A stretch of 23,397 bases of DNA from JBIOUF01 sp044866695 (GTDB lineage Bacteria; Actinomycetota; Actinomycetes; Propionibacteriales; Nocardioidaceae), in the NCBI GenBank assembly GCA_044866695.1, contig JBIOUF010000253.1, positions 1 to 23,397 of the forward strand, read 5' to 3'. Below are positions 1 to 6,888 of this stretch, in pieces. The notes under the pieces are model-generated. The model worked only from the letters and a program-made list of their open reading frames with translations, had not been told where the DNA came from and did no database searches. The number at the start of each line of letters is the position of its first letter. The stretch's first letter is position 1. Made by a program: the position numbers and the translations under genes.

Positions 1-158
1 TGGCGCCCGTCGACCAGGACGAGGTCGACCTCGGGGGCCTCCAACAGGGCGCTGCCCTCCGCCGGCAGGACCTTCACGGAGTGCGGGAGCAGGGCGAGCG
101 CCGGGAGGACCTCCACGGACGGCTGCAACGCGCTGGTCAGCAGCAACAGGGTGCTCAC
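1..158 (-). CDS. glnR: GlnR-type global nitrogen regulator, N-terminal fragment (cut by window edge)
   Basis: Only the first 52 codons lie in the window, read leftwards from a GTG start at 158. A GAGGAG ribosome binding site lies six bases upstream. The peptide begins STLLLLTSALQPSVEVLPAL and continues to VDLVLVDGR, which I recognise as the start of the atypical OmpR-type response regulator GlnR of Streptomyces and other actinobacteria. That family controls ammonium assimilation genes. The part seen is the first strands of the receiver domain; the winged helix is outside the window. In Streptomyces coelicolor glnR also lies near the cysA-type sulfurtransferase gene, which supports the call. 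A dispersed repeat sits about 90 bp upstream of the start, inside the likely promoter region. Confidence 0.85.
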   Translation of the reverse strand, partial: MSTLLLLTSALQPSVEVLPALALLPHSVKVLPAEGSALLEAPEVDLVLVDGR

Positions 159-205
159 GTCGATCTCCTCGGGGGAGGGACTTCCGACTCGCCGTTGAGC
201 CTCGG

Positions 206-294
206 GGCGACGGCACCACCGCGTTGTGGCAGGGTCCCAGCCAGGGTTCGGTGGTTTCGAGACGGGCGCGCAAGCTCGCCCTCCTCAACCACCG
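206..294. repeat. Dispersed hairpin repeat, copy A (partial composite element)
   Basis: Positions 249-294 form a hairpin with arms CGGTGGTT and AACCACCG around a TTTCGAGAC ... CTCCTC core. Positions 221-248 (containing GTGGCAGGGTCCCAGCCA) match the spacer of the copy near 9930 (GTGGCACAGTCCCAGCCA in reverse complement). This copy therefore holds the spacer and one hairpin of the composite element, without the second hairpin. It lies between the divergently transcribed glnR and the MoaD-like gene. Confidence 0.8.
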
Positions 295-359
295 CCACCC
301 GGGCGGACCCCCGGTGGCGGCCACTGCAAGCGGTTGCGTCCCGGTGAAGAATACCGGAC

Positions 360-659
360 GTGGCTGTCACCGGACCCGCGTCCCGGCCCTCGGGCAGTGT
401 GACGCTCAACTACTGGGCGGCGGCGCGGGCGGCCGCCGGCGTCCCGCGGGACGTGTTCGAGGTCGCCGAGGCGACCAGCCTCGCCGACGTCCTGGAGCGG
501 GCCCTGGCCCGGCACGCCGACCGGCCCCGGTTCGCCGGCGTCGTGGCGGTGTGCTCGGTGCTGGTCGGCGACCGCCCGGTGACCGACGCGGACCCGCGAC
601 GGGTCGTCGTCCGGGCCGGGGACAGCGTCGAGCTGCTGCCACCGTTCGCCGGCGGGTGA
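360..659 (+). CDS. MoaD/ThiS family sulfur-carrier-like protein
   Basis: This 99-residue protein has a ubiquitin-like beta-grasp pattern and ends in FAGG. The exposed C-terminal Gly-Gly is the hallmark of MoaD/ThiS sulfur carriers, which are adenylated and thiocarboxylated to deliver sulfur to molybdopterin, thiazole or other products. The core runs from about residue 14 (VTLNYWAAARAAAG) through VRAGDSVELLPPFAGG. GTG at 360 gives the longest form; an in-frame GTG at 399 would start exactly at the conserved first strand and is an alternative. No moaE, thiG or adenylating enzyme lies nearby. The adjacent sulfurtransferase could supply sulfur, but that is inference. The gene faces away from glnR. 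Confidence 0.8.
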   Translation: MAVTGPASRPSGSVTLNYWAAARAAAGVPRDVFEVAEATSLADVLERALARHADRPRFAGVVAVCSVLVGDRPVTDADPRRVVVRAGDSVELLPPFAGG

Positions 660-701
660 GCGTCTCACTTTTCGGACGTTCCATCCACATCACGAGACGC
701 T
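659..701. promoter_or_regulatory. Inverted repeat AGCGTCTC / GAGACGCT downstream of the MoaD-like gene
   Basis: AGCGTCTC at 659-666 is perfectly complementary to GAGACGCT at 694-701, with a 27-nt loop. It overlaps the end of the MoaD-like gene and lies just upstream of the leader-peptide promoter. It could be a terminator stem or an operator; the sequence alone does not decide. Confidence 0.4.
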
Positions 702-726
702 GGTCCCTGCGGCGGGGACGCCCACC

Positions 727-732
727 TATCGT
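727..732 (+). promoter_or_regulatory. Candidate -10 box for the leader peptide and cysA
   Basis: TATCGT fits the actinobacterial TANNNT -10 pattern. It ends seven to eight bases before the ATG at 740, so transcription would begin at or next to the start codon and give a leaderless mRNA. No convincing -35 box is visible at 17-18 bp spacing. Confidence 0.45.
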
Positions 733-739
733 GGCTGCC

Positions 740-817
740 ATGTCGTCGACCCTGCTGACGAAGCGCCGCGCGGTGGACCACTGCCGCGTCCGCTCGTCGC
801 TGTGTCGACCGTCCTGA
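740..817 (+). CDS. Putative cysteine-responsive leader peptide upstream of cysA
   Basis: This ORF of 25 codons plus stop encodes a peptide that starts MSSTLLTKRRAVDHCRV and ends SLCRPS. The LT-K/R-RRAVD-CRV...LCRP layout matches the actinobacterial 'putative leader peptide' family found before sulfur and cysteine genes. In mycobacteria, short leaderless Cys-containing ORFs have been shown to attenuate downstream sulfur genes in response to cysteine. Here two Cys codons (TGC, TGT) lie in the second half, the start appears leaderless, and the next gene is a thiosulfate sulfurtransferase 208 nt downstream. The peptide itself probably has no function; its translation would be the sensor. The regulatory role is inferred. 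Confidence 0.7.
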   Translation: MSSTLLTKRRAVDHCRVRSSLCRPS

Positions 818-861
818 CCCGGCCGTCGCCGATCCCTCGCCCGGGTGGCCTCGGGGCCGCC

Positions 862-928
862 CCGGGACGCCTCCCGTCACCGCCCGGCTCGTCCCCGGCC
901 CGAACGCCCGCCGCGGGGAGCGTCCCGG
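862..928 (+). promoter_or_regulatory. Candidate attenuator stem-loop between leader peptide and cysA
   Basis: CCGGGACGCCTCCC (862-875) pairs with GGGGAGCGTCCCGG (915-928) over 14 positions, with one mismatch and one wobble and a 39-nt loop. It begins 44 nt after the leader-peptide stop, where ribosome position could affect folding. A second element, the perfect palindrome CCGGACCCGGGTCCGG, lies at 986-1001 just before the weak cysA ribosome binding site (AAAGG at 1010-1014). Mutually exclusive folding and its effect were not calculated. Confidence 0.4.
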
Positions 929-1025
929 CCAGGCCGCCACGCCAGCATCCGCCGCATCCCCCCGAACCGAACCGCCACCCAGACGCCGGACCCGGGTCCG
1001 GTCAGCAACGAAAGGTCAGCCAACC

Positions 1026-1874
1026 ATGAGCCGCGAGAACGCTCTCGTTACAGCCGCGTGGGTCGAGGAGCACCTCGACGACCCGCACGTCGTCCTCGTC
1101 GAGGTCGACGAGGACACCACCTCCTACGACAAGGGCCACATCCGTGGCGCTGTGAAGCTCGACTGGACCACCGAGCTGCAGGACCAGGTCCGCCGCGACT
1201 TCGTCGGCAAGGAGCAGTTCGAGGCCCTGCTCGCCGAGAAGGGCATCTCGAACGACGACACGGTGGTCCTCTACGGCGGCAACAACAACTGGTTCGCCGC
1301 GTACGCCTACTGGTACTTCAAGCTCTACGGGCACGACGCGGTCCTGCTCCTCGACGGCGGTCGCAAGAAGTGGGAGCTGGACAGCCGAGAGCTCACCGAG
1401 GAGCTGCCCCGGCGCGAGCGCACGTCGTACACCGCCAAGCCGCAGGACGCCTCCATCCGCGCCTTCCGCGACGAGGTCGTCGAGGCGATCGGGGTGAAGA
1501 ACCTGATCGACGTCCGCAGCCCCGACGAGTACGCCGGCCGGTTGCTCGCGCCCGCCCACCTGCCCCAGGAGCAGGCCCAGCGGGCCGGGCACATCCCCAC
1601 CGCGGGCAACGTCCCGTGGAGCAAGGCGGCCAACGACGACGGCACCTTCCGCTCCGACGACGAGCTGCGCCGCATCTACACCGACGCCGGCCTGGACTGG
1701 GACAAGGACACCATCGCCTACTGCCGCATCGGCGAGCGGTCCTCGCACACCTGGTTCGTGCTCAAGGAGATCCTGGGCCAGGACAACGTCAAGAACTACG
1801 ACGGGTCGTGGACCGAGTACGGCTCGCTCGTGGGGGTGCCGATCGCGCTCGGCGACGAGCCGGGAGCCGCCTGA
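1026..1874 (+). CDS. cysA: Thiosulfate sulfurtransferase (tandem rhodanese)
   Basis: This 282-residue protein has two rhodanese domains: an inactive one at about residues 8-130 and a catalytic one at about 145-275. The second carries the active-site loop CRIGERSS with Cys233 as the persulfide-forming residue. Long stretches, such as YGGNNNWFAAYAYWYFKLYG and KNYDGSWTEYGSLVG, are nearly identical to Mycobacterium CysA2/CysA3. It transfers sulfane sulfur from thiosulfate to cyanide or, in vivo, to protein thiols in the cytoplasm. The ATG at 1026 is backed by that alignment; a modest AAAGG lies upstream. Its stop overlaps the sseC start (TGATG), so the two are co-translated. Expression is probably controlled by the upstream leader peptide. 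'cysA' here is the mycobacterial sulfurtransferase, not the sulfate ABC-transporter ATPase. Confidence 0.93.
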   Translation: MSRENALVTAAWVEEHLDDPHVVLVEVDEDTTSYDKGHIRGAVKLDWTTELQDQVRRDFVGKEQFEALLAEKGISNDDTVVLYGGNNNWFAAYAYWYFKLYGHDAVLLLDGGRKKWELDSRELTEELPRRERTSYTAKPQDASIRAFRDEVVEAIGVKNLIDVRSPDEYAGRLLAPAHLPQEQAQRAGHIPTAGNVPWSKAANDDGTFRSDDELRRIYTDAGLDWDKDTIAYCRIGERSSHTWFVLKEILGQDNVKNYDGSWTEYGSLVGVPIALGDEPGAA

Positions 1875-2170
1875 TGTGCGGCGCGACGACCGGAGGAGTC
1901 TCGTTGGAAGGGGTCGACGTGGCCAAGGAGACCGTGATCCAAGGCGTCGTGCTGCACGACGACCGGCCGGTGGGCAACGCGTACGTGCGGTTGCTGGACG
2001 GCGGCGGGGAGTTCACCGCGGAGGTACCGACGTCGGTGACCGGCCAGTTCCGGTTCTTCGCCCGGCCGGGGGAGTGGACGCTGCGCACGCTGGCGCCGTC
2101 GCTGGACACGACCGACACGCCCGTGGTCGCCGAACAGGGCCTCGTCAACGAGGTGACGGTCACGCTCTAG
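1874..2170 (+). CDS. sseC: SseC-like DUF1416 protein
   Basis: This 98-residue protein begins MCGATTGG and contains KETVIQGVV, RLLDGGGEFTAEV, TGQFRFFARPGEWTLRTL. It matches the actinobacterial DUF1416 family, called SseC in Mycobacterium, where it is always next to the CysA-type sulfurtransferase. The predicted fold is a small carboxypeptidase-regulatory-like beta sandwich. An N-terminal Cys at position 2 is conserved. Its molecular role is unknown; constant pairing suggests it is a partner or substrate of the rhodanese. The start overlaps the cysA stop by one base. Confidence 0.88.
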   Translation: MCGATTGGVSLEGVDVAKETVIQGVVLHDDRPVGNAYVRLLDGGGEFTAEVPTSVTGQFRFFARPGEWTLRTLAPSLDTTDTPVVAEQGLVNEVTVTL

Positions 2171-2188
2171 CGCCGCGGCCGCCGGGCC

Positions 2189-2626
2189 TCATCGGGCAGC
2201 GGCGGTGTCGAGGAGCATCGTCACCGGCCCGTCGTTGACCAGCCGGACCTGCATGTCGGCGCCGAACCTGCCGCGCGCCACCGTCGCGCCCAGCGACTCC
2301 AGGGCGGCGCAGAAGGCGTCGTAGACCGGTTCGGCCACCGGAGCCGGCGCGGCCGCCTGCCAGGTCGGCCGGCGGCCTTTGCGCGCCTCGCCGTACAGGG
2401 TGAACTGGCTGACCACCAGCAGCGGCGCGCCGACGTCGGAGGCGGACCGCTCGTCGCGGAGGATCCGCAGCTCCCACACCTTGCGGGACAGCCAGGCCAC
2501 CTCGGCCGGGCCGTCGGAGTGGGTGACGCCGAGCAGCACGACCAGGCCGGGGCGGTCCAGGGCCGAGACGACCGTGCCGGCGACGGTCACCGACGCCTCC
2601 AGGGCACGTTGGACCACGGCACGCAC
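2189..2626 (-). CDS. dtd: D-aminoacyl-tRNA deacylase
   Basis: This 145-residue cytoplasmic enzyme hydrolyses D-amino acids (and Gly from tRNA-Ala) off mischarged tRNAs as proofreading. Both family motifs are intact: SQFTLYG at residues 73-79 and NDGPVT at 131-136 (the Gly-cisPro pocket is part of the DTD signature). I chose GTG at 2626, giving MRAVVQRA, because the family almost always begins M-[KR]-x-V-x-Q-R. An ATG at 2647 would add seven residues and overlap the divergent BKACE gene start. No strong ribosome binding site is seen for either. It is convergent with sseC, only 18 nt apart. Confidence 0.92.
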   Translation of the reverse strand: MRAVVQRALEASVTVAGTVVSALDRPGLVVLLGVTHSDGPAEVAWLSRKVWELRILRDERSASDVGAPLLVVSQFTLYGEARKGRRPTWQAAAPAPVAEPVYDAFCAALESLGATVARGRFGADMQVRLVNDGPVTMLLDTAAAR

Positions 2627-2645
2627 GGGCGCTGAGTCTGCCACC

Positions 2646-3524
2646 ATGACGCCCATGTCTCCCGCGTCGCCGCCCGTGTCGCCGCCCCTGTCGCCGCCCA
2701 CCGGCCTGCTGGTCACCGTCGCGCCGACGGGCGCCGAGACCGCCAAGCAGGACTGCCCGCAGCTGCCGACGACACTGCCCGAGCTGGTCGAGACGGCCCG
2801 TCGGTGCCAGGAGGCCGGCGCCGCGATGGTCCACGTGCACGTCCGCGACGACCACCACCGGCCGACGTTGGACCCGGCCCGGCTCGCCGACACGGTGGCT
2901 GCGCTGCGAGACGCCACCGACCTGGTCGTGCAGCTGTCCACCGGCGGCTCGGTGCACGACCCGCTGGACGACCGGCTCCGGGTGCTGGACGCGCAGCCGG
3001 ACTCGTGCAGCCTGACCATGGGCACGACGAACTTCGGGGACGAGGTGTTCCTCAACCCGTGGGGCTTCGTCTGCGACCTGTACCAGCTCTCCCAGGAGCA
3101 GGAGGTCGTGCCCGAGTTCGAGCTGTTCGACCTCGGCCACGTCCACGCGCTGCACCGGCTGCTGGCGACGTACGGGCCGCCGTACGGCGGGCGCGTGCAC
3201 TGCGACCTGGTGATGGGCGTGCCAGGCGGCATGCCCGGCACCGCGGACGCCCTGGTCGCCGCCGTCAACGCGCTGCCGCAGCAGGCCACCTCCTGGTCGG
3301 CCACGGGGATCGGCCGGTCGACGCTGCCCGTCGCGCTGGCGGCGCTGGCCAAGGGCGGCCACCTCCGCGTGGGCATGGAGGACGTGCTCACCCTCGCGAA
3401 AGGCGTGCCGGTGCGGCACAACGCGGAGCTGGTCGAGCGGGCCGTCGCGCTCGGCCGCCTGGCCCAGCGCGAGCCGATCACCCCGGCGCAGGCGCGCGAG
3501 CTGCTGCGCGTGCGGCATCGGTAG
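2646..3524 (+). CDS. DUF849 / beta-keto acid cleavage enzyme (BKACE) family protein
   Basis: This 292-residue TIM-barrel enzyme carries the BKACE signatures LLVTVAPTGA, the metal-binding HVHVR (His63 and His65), a central GTTNFG, and a C-terminal VGMEDVLTLAKG. Characterised members (for example Kce, 3-keto-5-aminohexanoate cleavage enzyme) condense a beta-keto acid with acetyl-CoA and release acetoacetate plus a CoA ester. The substrate of this member cannot be read from the sequence. The N terminus is odd: after ATG 2646 or ATG 2655 there is a Ser-Pro tract from a tandem 12-nt repeat (2667-2699) before the first strand, so the true start could be further in, for example GTG 2676. No ribosome binding site decides this. 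Confidence 0.85.
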   Translation: MTPMSPASPPVSPPLSPPTGLLVTVAPTGAETAKQDCPQLPTTLPELVETARRCQEAGAAMVHVHVRDDHHRPTLDPARLADTVAALRDATDLVVQLSTGGSVHDPLDDRLRVLDAQPDSCSLTMGTTNFGDEVFLNPWGFVCDLYQLSQEQEVVPEFELFDLGHVHALHRLLATYGPPYGGRVHCDLVMGVPGGMPGTADALVAAVNALPQQATSWSATGIGRSTLPVALAALAKGGHLRVGMEDVLTLAKGVPVRHNAELVERAVALGRLAQREPITPAQARELLRVRHR

Positions 3525-3533
3525 GGTGGAGCC

Positions 3534-3635
3534 ATGGAGGCAGTCTTCATCTCGCTGATGGCGCTGGTCGTGCTGCTCGGCGGCCTGGTCGCCGTCGTGG
3601 TGCTGGTGAAGCTGGTCAAGGCCACCAACCGCTGA
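3534..3635 (+). CDS. 33-residue single-pass membrane microprotein
   Basis: This short ORF is preceded by a good ribosome binding site (GGTGGAG, three bases before the ATG). It encodes MEAVFISLMALVVLLGG, then a continuous hydrophobic stretch to about residue 25, and a short basic tail ending KLVKATNR. This is a textbook single transmembrane helix with a positively charged end, and the spacing to neighbours (9 nt after the BKACE stop, 23 nt before the nitrobindin-like start) fits an operon. No named family is recognised. It may modulate a membrane complex, but nothing in the sequence says which. Confidence 0.65.
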   Translation: MEAVFISLMALVVLLGGLVAVVVLVKLVKATNR

Positions 3636-3658
3636 CCCGCCCCGTCCCCTTCGGCACC

Positions 3659-4153
3659 GTGCCCTTCGAGATCCCCCAGGACCTGCACCCCGACTGCGCG
3701 CCGGTCGCCTGGCTGCTCGGCACCTGGGCCGGCAACGGCGAGGGGGACTATCCCACCATCGAGGCCTTCCGGTTCGGCCAGGAGCTGATCTTCGCCCACG
3801 ACGGCCGGGCGTTCCTCCACTACCTGTCGCGGTCCTGGATCGTGGACTCCGAGGGTGCGAAGGTCCGCGACGCCGCGCTGGAGACCGGCTTCCTGCGCGC
3901 CAAGGCGGACGGGTCGGTCGAGCTGCTGCTCAGCCACAGCACGGGCATCGTGGAGGTGTACTACGGCCAGGCCCAGGACGCCCGGCTCGAGCTCTCCAGC
4001 GACGCCGTCGTGCGCACCGCCACCGCCCGCGAGTACGTCGCCGGCCACCGCCTCTACGGCCTGGTCGAGGGCGACCTCTGGTTCGCCTACGACATGGCCG
4101 CCGTCGGCCAGGAGCTGCAGCCGCACCTCTGGGGCCGCCTGCTCCGCCGCTAG
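3659..4153 (+). CDS. FABP/nitrobindin-like heme-binding beta-barrel protein
   Basis: This protein of about 164 residues has the family motif GTWAGNGEGDYPTI (residues 21-34) and ends in a segment ELQPHLWGRLLRR containing His156, the position of the proximal heme ligand in nitrobindins such as Mycobacterium Rv2717c. Nitrobindins are ten-stranded barrels that bind ferric heme, react with NO and can isomerise peroxynitrite. The start GTG 3659 is chosen from family length; there is no clear ribosome binding site and the frame is open upstream. It sits directly before a Nur-type regulator, the same order as in Streptomyces. Older annotations call it a fatty-acid-binding-like or DUF1794 protein. Confidence 0.85.
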   Translation: MPFEIPQDLHPDCAPVAWLLGTWAGNGEGDYPTIEAFRFGQELIFAHDGRAFLHYLSRSWIVDSEGAKVRDAALETGFLRAKADGSVELLLSHSTGIVEVYYGQAQDARLELSSDAVVRTATAREYVAGHRLYGLVEGDLWFAYDMAAVGQELQPHLWGRLLRR

Positions 4154-4162
4154 GATCGGGGG

Positions 4163-4603
4163 GTGTCCAGGGTCGAGCCGGCGCGGGACAGCACCCAGGA
4201 GGGCTGGCAGCAGCGGCTGCGCGACCGCGGCTACCGGCTCACGCCGCAGCGGGAGCTGGTGCTCGAGGCGGTCAACCGGCTCGGTCATGCGACCCCCGAC
4301 GAGATCCACCAGGCGGTGCGGGAGCGCTCGTCGGCGGTCAACACCTCGACGGTCTACCGCACCCTGGACCTGCTGGAGGAGCTCGGCCTGGTCCGCCACA
4401 CCCACCTGTCCGACCGGGCTCCGACCTACCACTCCACCACCGGGCCGGCGCACGTGCACCTGGTCTGCCGCGGCTGCGGGACGGTCGGTGAGGCGTCGGC
4501 CGCCGAGTTCGCCGCCCTCTCGGCCGACCTGCGGGCCCGGCACGGGTTCGCCGCGGACATCGGCCATCTGACCCTGTTCGGCACCTGCCGCGACTGCTCC
4601 TGA
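4163..4603 (+). CDS. nur: Fur-family regulator, Nur-like (nickel uptake regulator)
   Basis: This 146-residue protein has an N-terminal winged helix (RLTPQRELVLEAV, NTSTVYRTLDLLEELGLV) and a C-terminal dimer domain with two Cys pairs, C102/C105 and C142/C145, for the structural zinc. It aligns best with Streptomyces coelicolor Nur, which represses nickel transporters and the iron superoxide dismutase gene when nickel is bound. From memory of that structure, the nickel-site histidines correspond to His79, His81 and His135 here. The second metal site is incomplete: the first His of the Nur HHHIH segment is Pro95 here, while His97 and His99 remain. Ten bases separate it from the nitrobindin-like gene. 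Zur or PerR cannot be excluded. Confidence 0.8.
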   Translation: MSRVEPARDSTQEGWQQRLRDRGYRLTPQRELVLEAVNRLGHATPDEIHQAVRERSSAVNTSTVYRTLDLLEELGLVRHTHLSDRAPTYHSTTGPAHVHLVCRGCGTVGEASAAEFAALSADLRARHGFAADIGHLTLFGTCRDCS

Positions 4604-4642
4604 CTCCCCGCACCCGCTGGACCCGCCTGGGACAATGGCCGC

Positions 4643-5584
4643 ATGACCGCCACCCCCTCCCCGCTGCTCACGCTGCCCGGGGCCGTCGCGGGCAGCGGGC
4701 CGGACGCCCCGGTGGCCGCGCACTACGGCTCGTTCACGCGCGAGCAGCGCACCCTGTCGCAGGGCGAGGGGTTCGTCGACCTCGGCCACCGCGACGTGTT
4801 CCGGGTCACCGGCGCCGACCGGCTGGGCTGGCTGCACTCGCTGACCACCCAGGCCTTCGAGGGTCTGCCGCCGGGCCGGCAGACCGAGGCGCTGGTGCTC
4901 AGCCCGCAGGGACACGTCGAGCACGCGTTCGTCGGCGTCGACGACGGGACCGCGTTCACCGCGCACACCGAGCCCGGCCGCGGGCCCGCGCTGGTCGGCT
5001 GGCTGGACCGGATGCGGTTCATGATGCGGGTGGAGGTCATCGACCTCACCGAGGAGCTCGCGGTGGCCTGGCGCCCGACGTCCGGCTTCGTCACCGTGCC
5101 GCGCGAGGCCCTGGCCAGGTTCGCCGAGGCCGCGGGTCCCGCCGCTGGTCTCTGGGCCTACGACGCCCTCCGGATCGCCCGGGGCGAGCCGCGCCTCGGC
5201 GTGGACACCGACCACCGCACCATTCCCAACGAGGTCGGCTGGCTCGGCACCGCGGTGCAGCTGGACAAGGGCTGCTACCGCGGGCAGGAGACGGTCGCCC
5301 GCGTGCACAACCTCGGCCGGCCGCCACGGCGGCTCACCCTGCTGCACCTGGACGGCTCGGAGAACCGGCTGCCCGCTGCGGGCGCGGAGCTGCGCCTGGA
5401 CGGGCGGGTCGTGGGCTTCGTGGGCAGCTCGGCCCGGCACTACGAGCTCGGGCCGATCGCCCTCGGGCTGCTCAAGCGCAGCGTGCCGGTCGACGCCACC
5501 TTGGAGACCGACGGCATGCCGGTCTCCCAGCAGGTCCTGGTCGACCCCGACGTGGGGCTGCACGTGCGGCCGACGGCTCGCTGA
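4643..5584 (+). CDS. ygfZ: YgfZ/GcvT-like folate-binding protein (Fe-S cluster maintenance)
   Basis: This 313-residue protein has a GcvT-type aminomethyltransferase-like fold. It contains the YgfZ signature KGCYRGQE at residues 209-216, with Cys211 the conserved cysteine, followed by TVARVHNLG, and a C-terminal barrel domain. YgfZ/IBA57 proteins use tetrahydrofolate to support repair or assembly of certain Fe-S enzymes. The catalytic residues of true glycine-cleavage T protein are not obvious, which fits YgfZ. ATG 4643 follows the nur stop by 39 nt. Confidence 0.9.
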   Translation: MTATPSPLLTLPGAVAGSGPDAPVAAHYGSFTREQRTLSQGEGFVDLGHRDVFRVTGADRLGWLHSLTTQAFEGLPPGRQTEALVLSPQGHVEHAFVGVDDGTAFTAHTEPGRGPALVGWLDRMRFMMRVEVIDLTEELAVAWRPTSGFVTVPREALARFAEAAGPAAGLWAYDALRIARGEPRLGVDTDHRTIPNEVGWLGTAVQLDKGCYRGQETVARVHNLGRPPRRLTLLHLDGSENRLPAAGAELRLDGRVVGFVGSSARHYELGPIALGLLKRSVPVDATLETDGMPVSQQVLVDPDVGLHVRPTAR

Positions 5585-5611
5585 GCGGTGGATCCAGAGG
5601 CGGTCGGGCAG

Positions 5612-5635
5612 GCGGTCGGTGCCGCCGCCGACCGC
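5612..5635. terminator. Hairpin between convergent ygfZ and cysN
   Basis: GCGGTCGG (5612-5619) pairs perfectly with CCGACCGC (5628-5635) around an 8-nt loop in the 53-nt gap between two converging genes. It could end transcription from both sides. There is no U tract, as is usual in this GC class. Confidence 0.45.
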
Positions 5636-5637
5636 GG

Positions 5638-6888
5638 TCAGCTGCCGGAGTTGATCATCCCGCCGCCGACGGTGACGCCGCTCGCCTCGTCGATGAGGAT
5701 GAACGACCCGGTGGTGCGGTTCTTCTCGTAGGGGTCGCACAGCAGCGGGACCGTGGTGCGCAGCTGCACCCGGCCGATCTCGTTGAGGCCCAGCTCCTTG
5801 GTCTCCAGGTCGCGGTGCAGGGTGTTGACGTCGAGGCGGTACTGCACGTCCTTGACCAGGGCACGACCCATCCGGGTGGTGTGCTTGATGGCCAGCTTCT
5901 GCCGGGGGCGCAGCGGCGCGTTGGTCATCCAGCACACCATGGCGTCGATGTCCTGGCTCGGCCTCGGCGCGTTCTGCGGCCGGCAGATCATGTCGCCCCT
6001 CGAGACGTCGACGTCGTCCTCGAGGCGCACCGTCACCGACATCGGCGGGAACGCCTCGCCGACCTCGGAGTCGAACACGTCGATCCCGGCGACCCGGCTG
6101 GTCATGCCCGAGGGCAGCACCAGGACGTCGTCGCCGGGCTTGAGCACGCCGCCGGCCACGCGACCGGCGTACCCGCGGTAGTCGTGGAACTCGTCGGACT
6201 TGGGCCGTACGACGTACTGCACGGGGAACCGAGCGTCGACCAGGTCGCGGTCGGAGGCGACGTGGACGTGCTCGAGGTGGTGCATCAGGGACGACCCGTC
6301 GTACCACGGCATGTTCTCGCTGCGGTGCACGACGTTGTCACCCTGCAGCGCCGAGATCGGGATGACCTGCAGGTCGGGGATGTTCAGCTTCGTGGCGAAG
6401 GCGGTGAACTCCTCGTGGATCACGTCGAAGGTCTTCTGGTCGTAGTCGACCAGGTCCATCTTGTTGACCGCCAGCACCAGGTGCGGCACCCGTAGCAGGG
6501 ACAGGATCACCGCATGCCGGCGGGACTGCTCGGTGAGCCCCTGCCGCGCGTCGACCAGGACCAGGCCGAGGTCGGCGGTGGAGGCCCCGGTCACCATGTT
6601 GCGGGTGTACTGCACGTGTCCCGGCGTGTCGGCGATGATGAACTTGCGCGCCGGGGTGGCGAAGTAGCGGTAGGCGACGTCGATGGTGATGCCCTGCTCG
6701 CGCTCGGAGCGCAGGCCGTCGGTGAGCAGCGCCAGGTCGGTGTAGTCGTAGCCGCGGGACTGGCTGGTGGCCTCCACGGCCTCCAGCTGGTCCTCGAAGA
6801 TCGACTTGGAGTCCAGCAGCAGCCGGCCGATCAGCGTGGACTTGCCGTCGTCCACCGAGCCGGCCGTGGCGAATCGGAGCAGGTCCAT
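5638..6888 (-). CDS. cysN: Sulfate adenylyltransferase subunit 1 (regulatory GTPase)
   Basis: This 416-residue EF-Tu-like GTPase drives the CysD-catalysed adenylation of sulfate to APS. Motifs: G1 GSVDDGKST (residues 10-18), G3 DTPGH (87-91), G4 NKMD (142-145) and a SAL G5 triad, followed by two beta-barrel domains. It stops after the GTPase and barrel domains; unlike Mycobacterium CysNC it has no fused APS kinase, and a separate cysC lies at 12492-13772. The start overlaps the cysD stop by one base, so both are made from one mRNA in the order cysD then cysN. Confidence 0.95.
   Translation of the reverse strand: MDLLRFATAGSVDDGKSTLIGRLLLDSKSIFEDQLEAVEATSQSRGYDYTDLALLTDGLRSEREQGITIDVAYRYFATPARKFIIADTPGHVQYTRNMVTGASTADLGLVLVDARQGLTEQSRRHAVILSLLRVPHLVLAVNKMDLVDYDQKTFDVIHEEFTAFATKLNIPDLQVIPISALQGDNVVHRSENMPWYDGSSLMHHLEHVHVASDRDLVDARFPVQYVVRPKSDEFHDYRGYAGRVAGGVLKPGDDVLVLPSGMTSRVAGIDVFDSEVGEAFPPMSVTVRLEDDVDVSRGDMICRPQNAPRPSQDIDAMVCWMTNAPLRPRQKLAIKHTTRMGRALVKDVQYRLDVNTLHRDLETKELGLNEIGRVQLRTTVPLLCDPYEKNRTTGSFILIDEASGVTVGGGMINSGS

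Noticed and set aside
2189..6307. A very long open frame on the minus strand covering dtd, BKACE, nitrobindin-like, nur and ygfZ genes
   Set aside because: It exists because high GC content removes stop codons opposite real genes. Only its last 145 codons (dtd) match a protein family.
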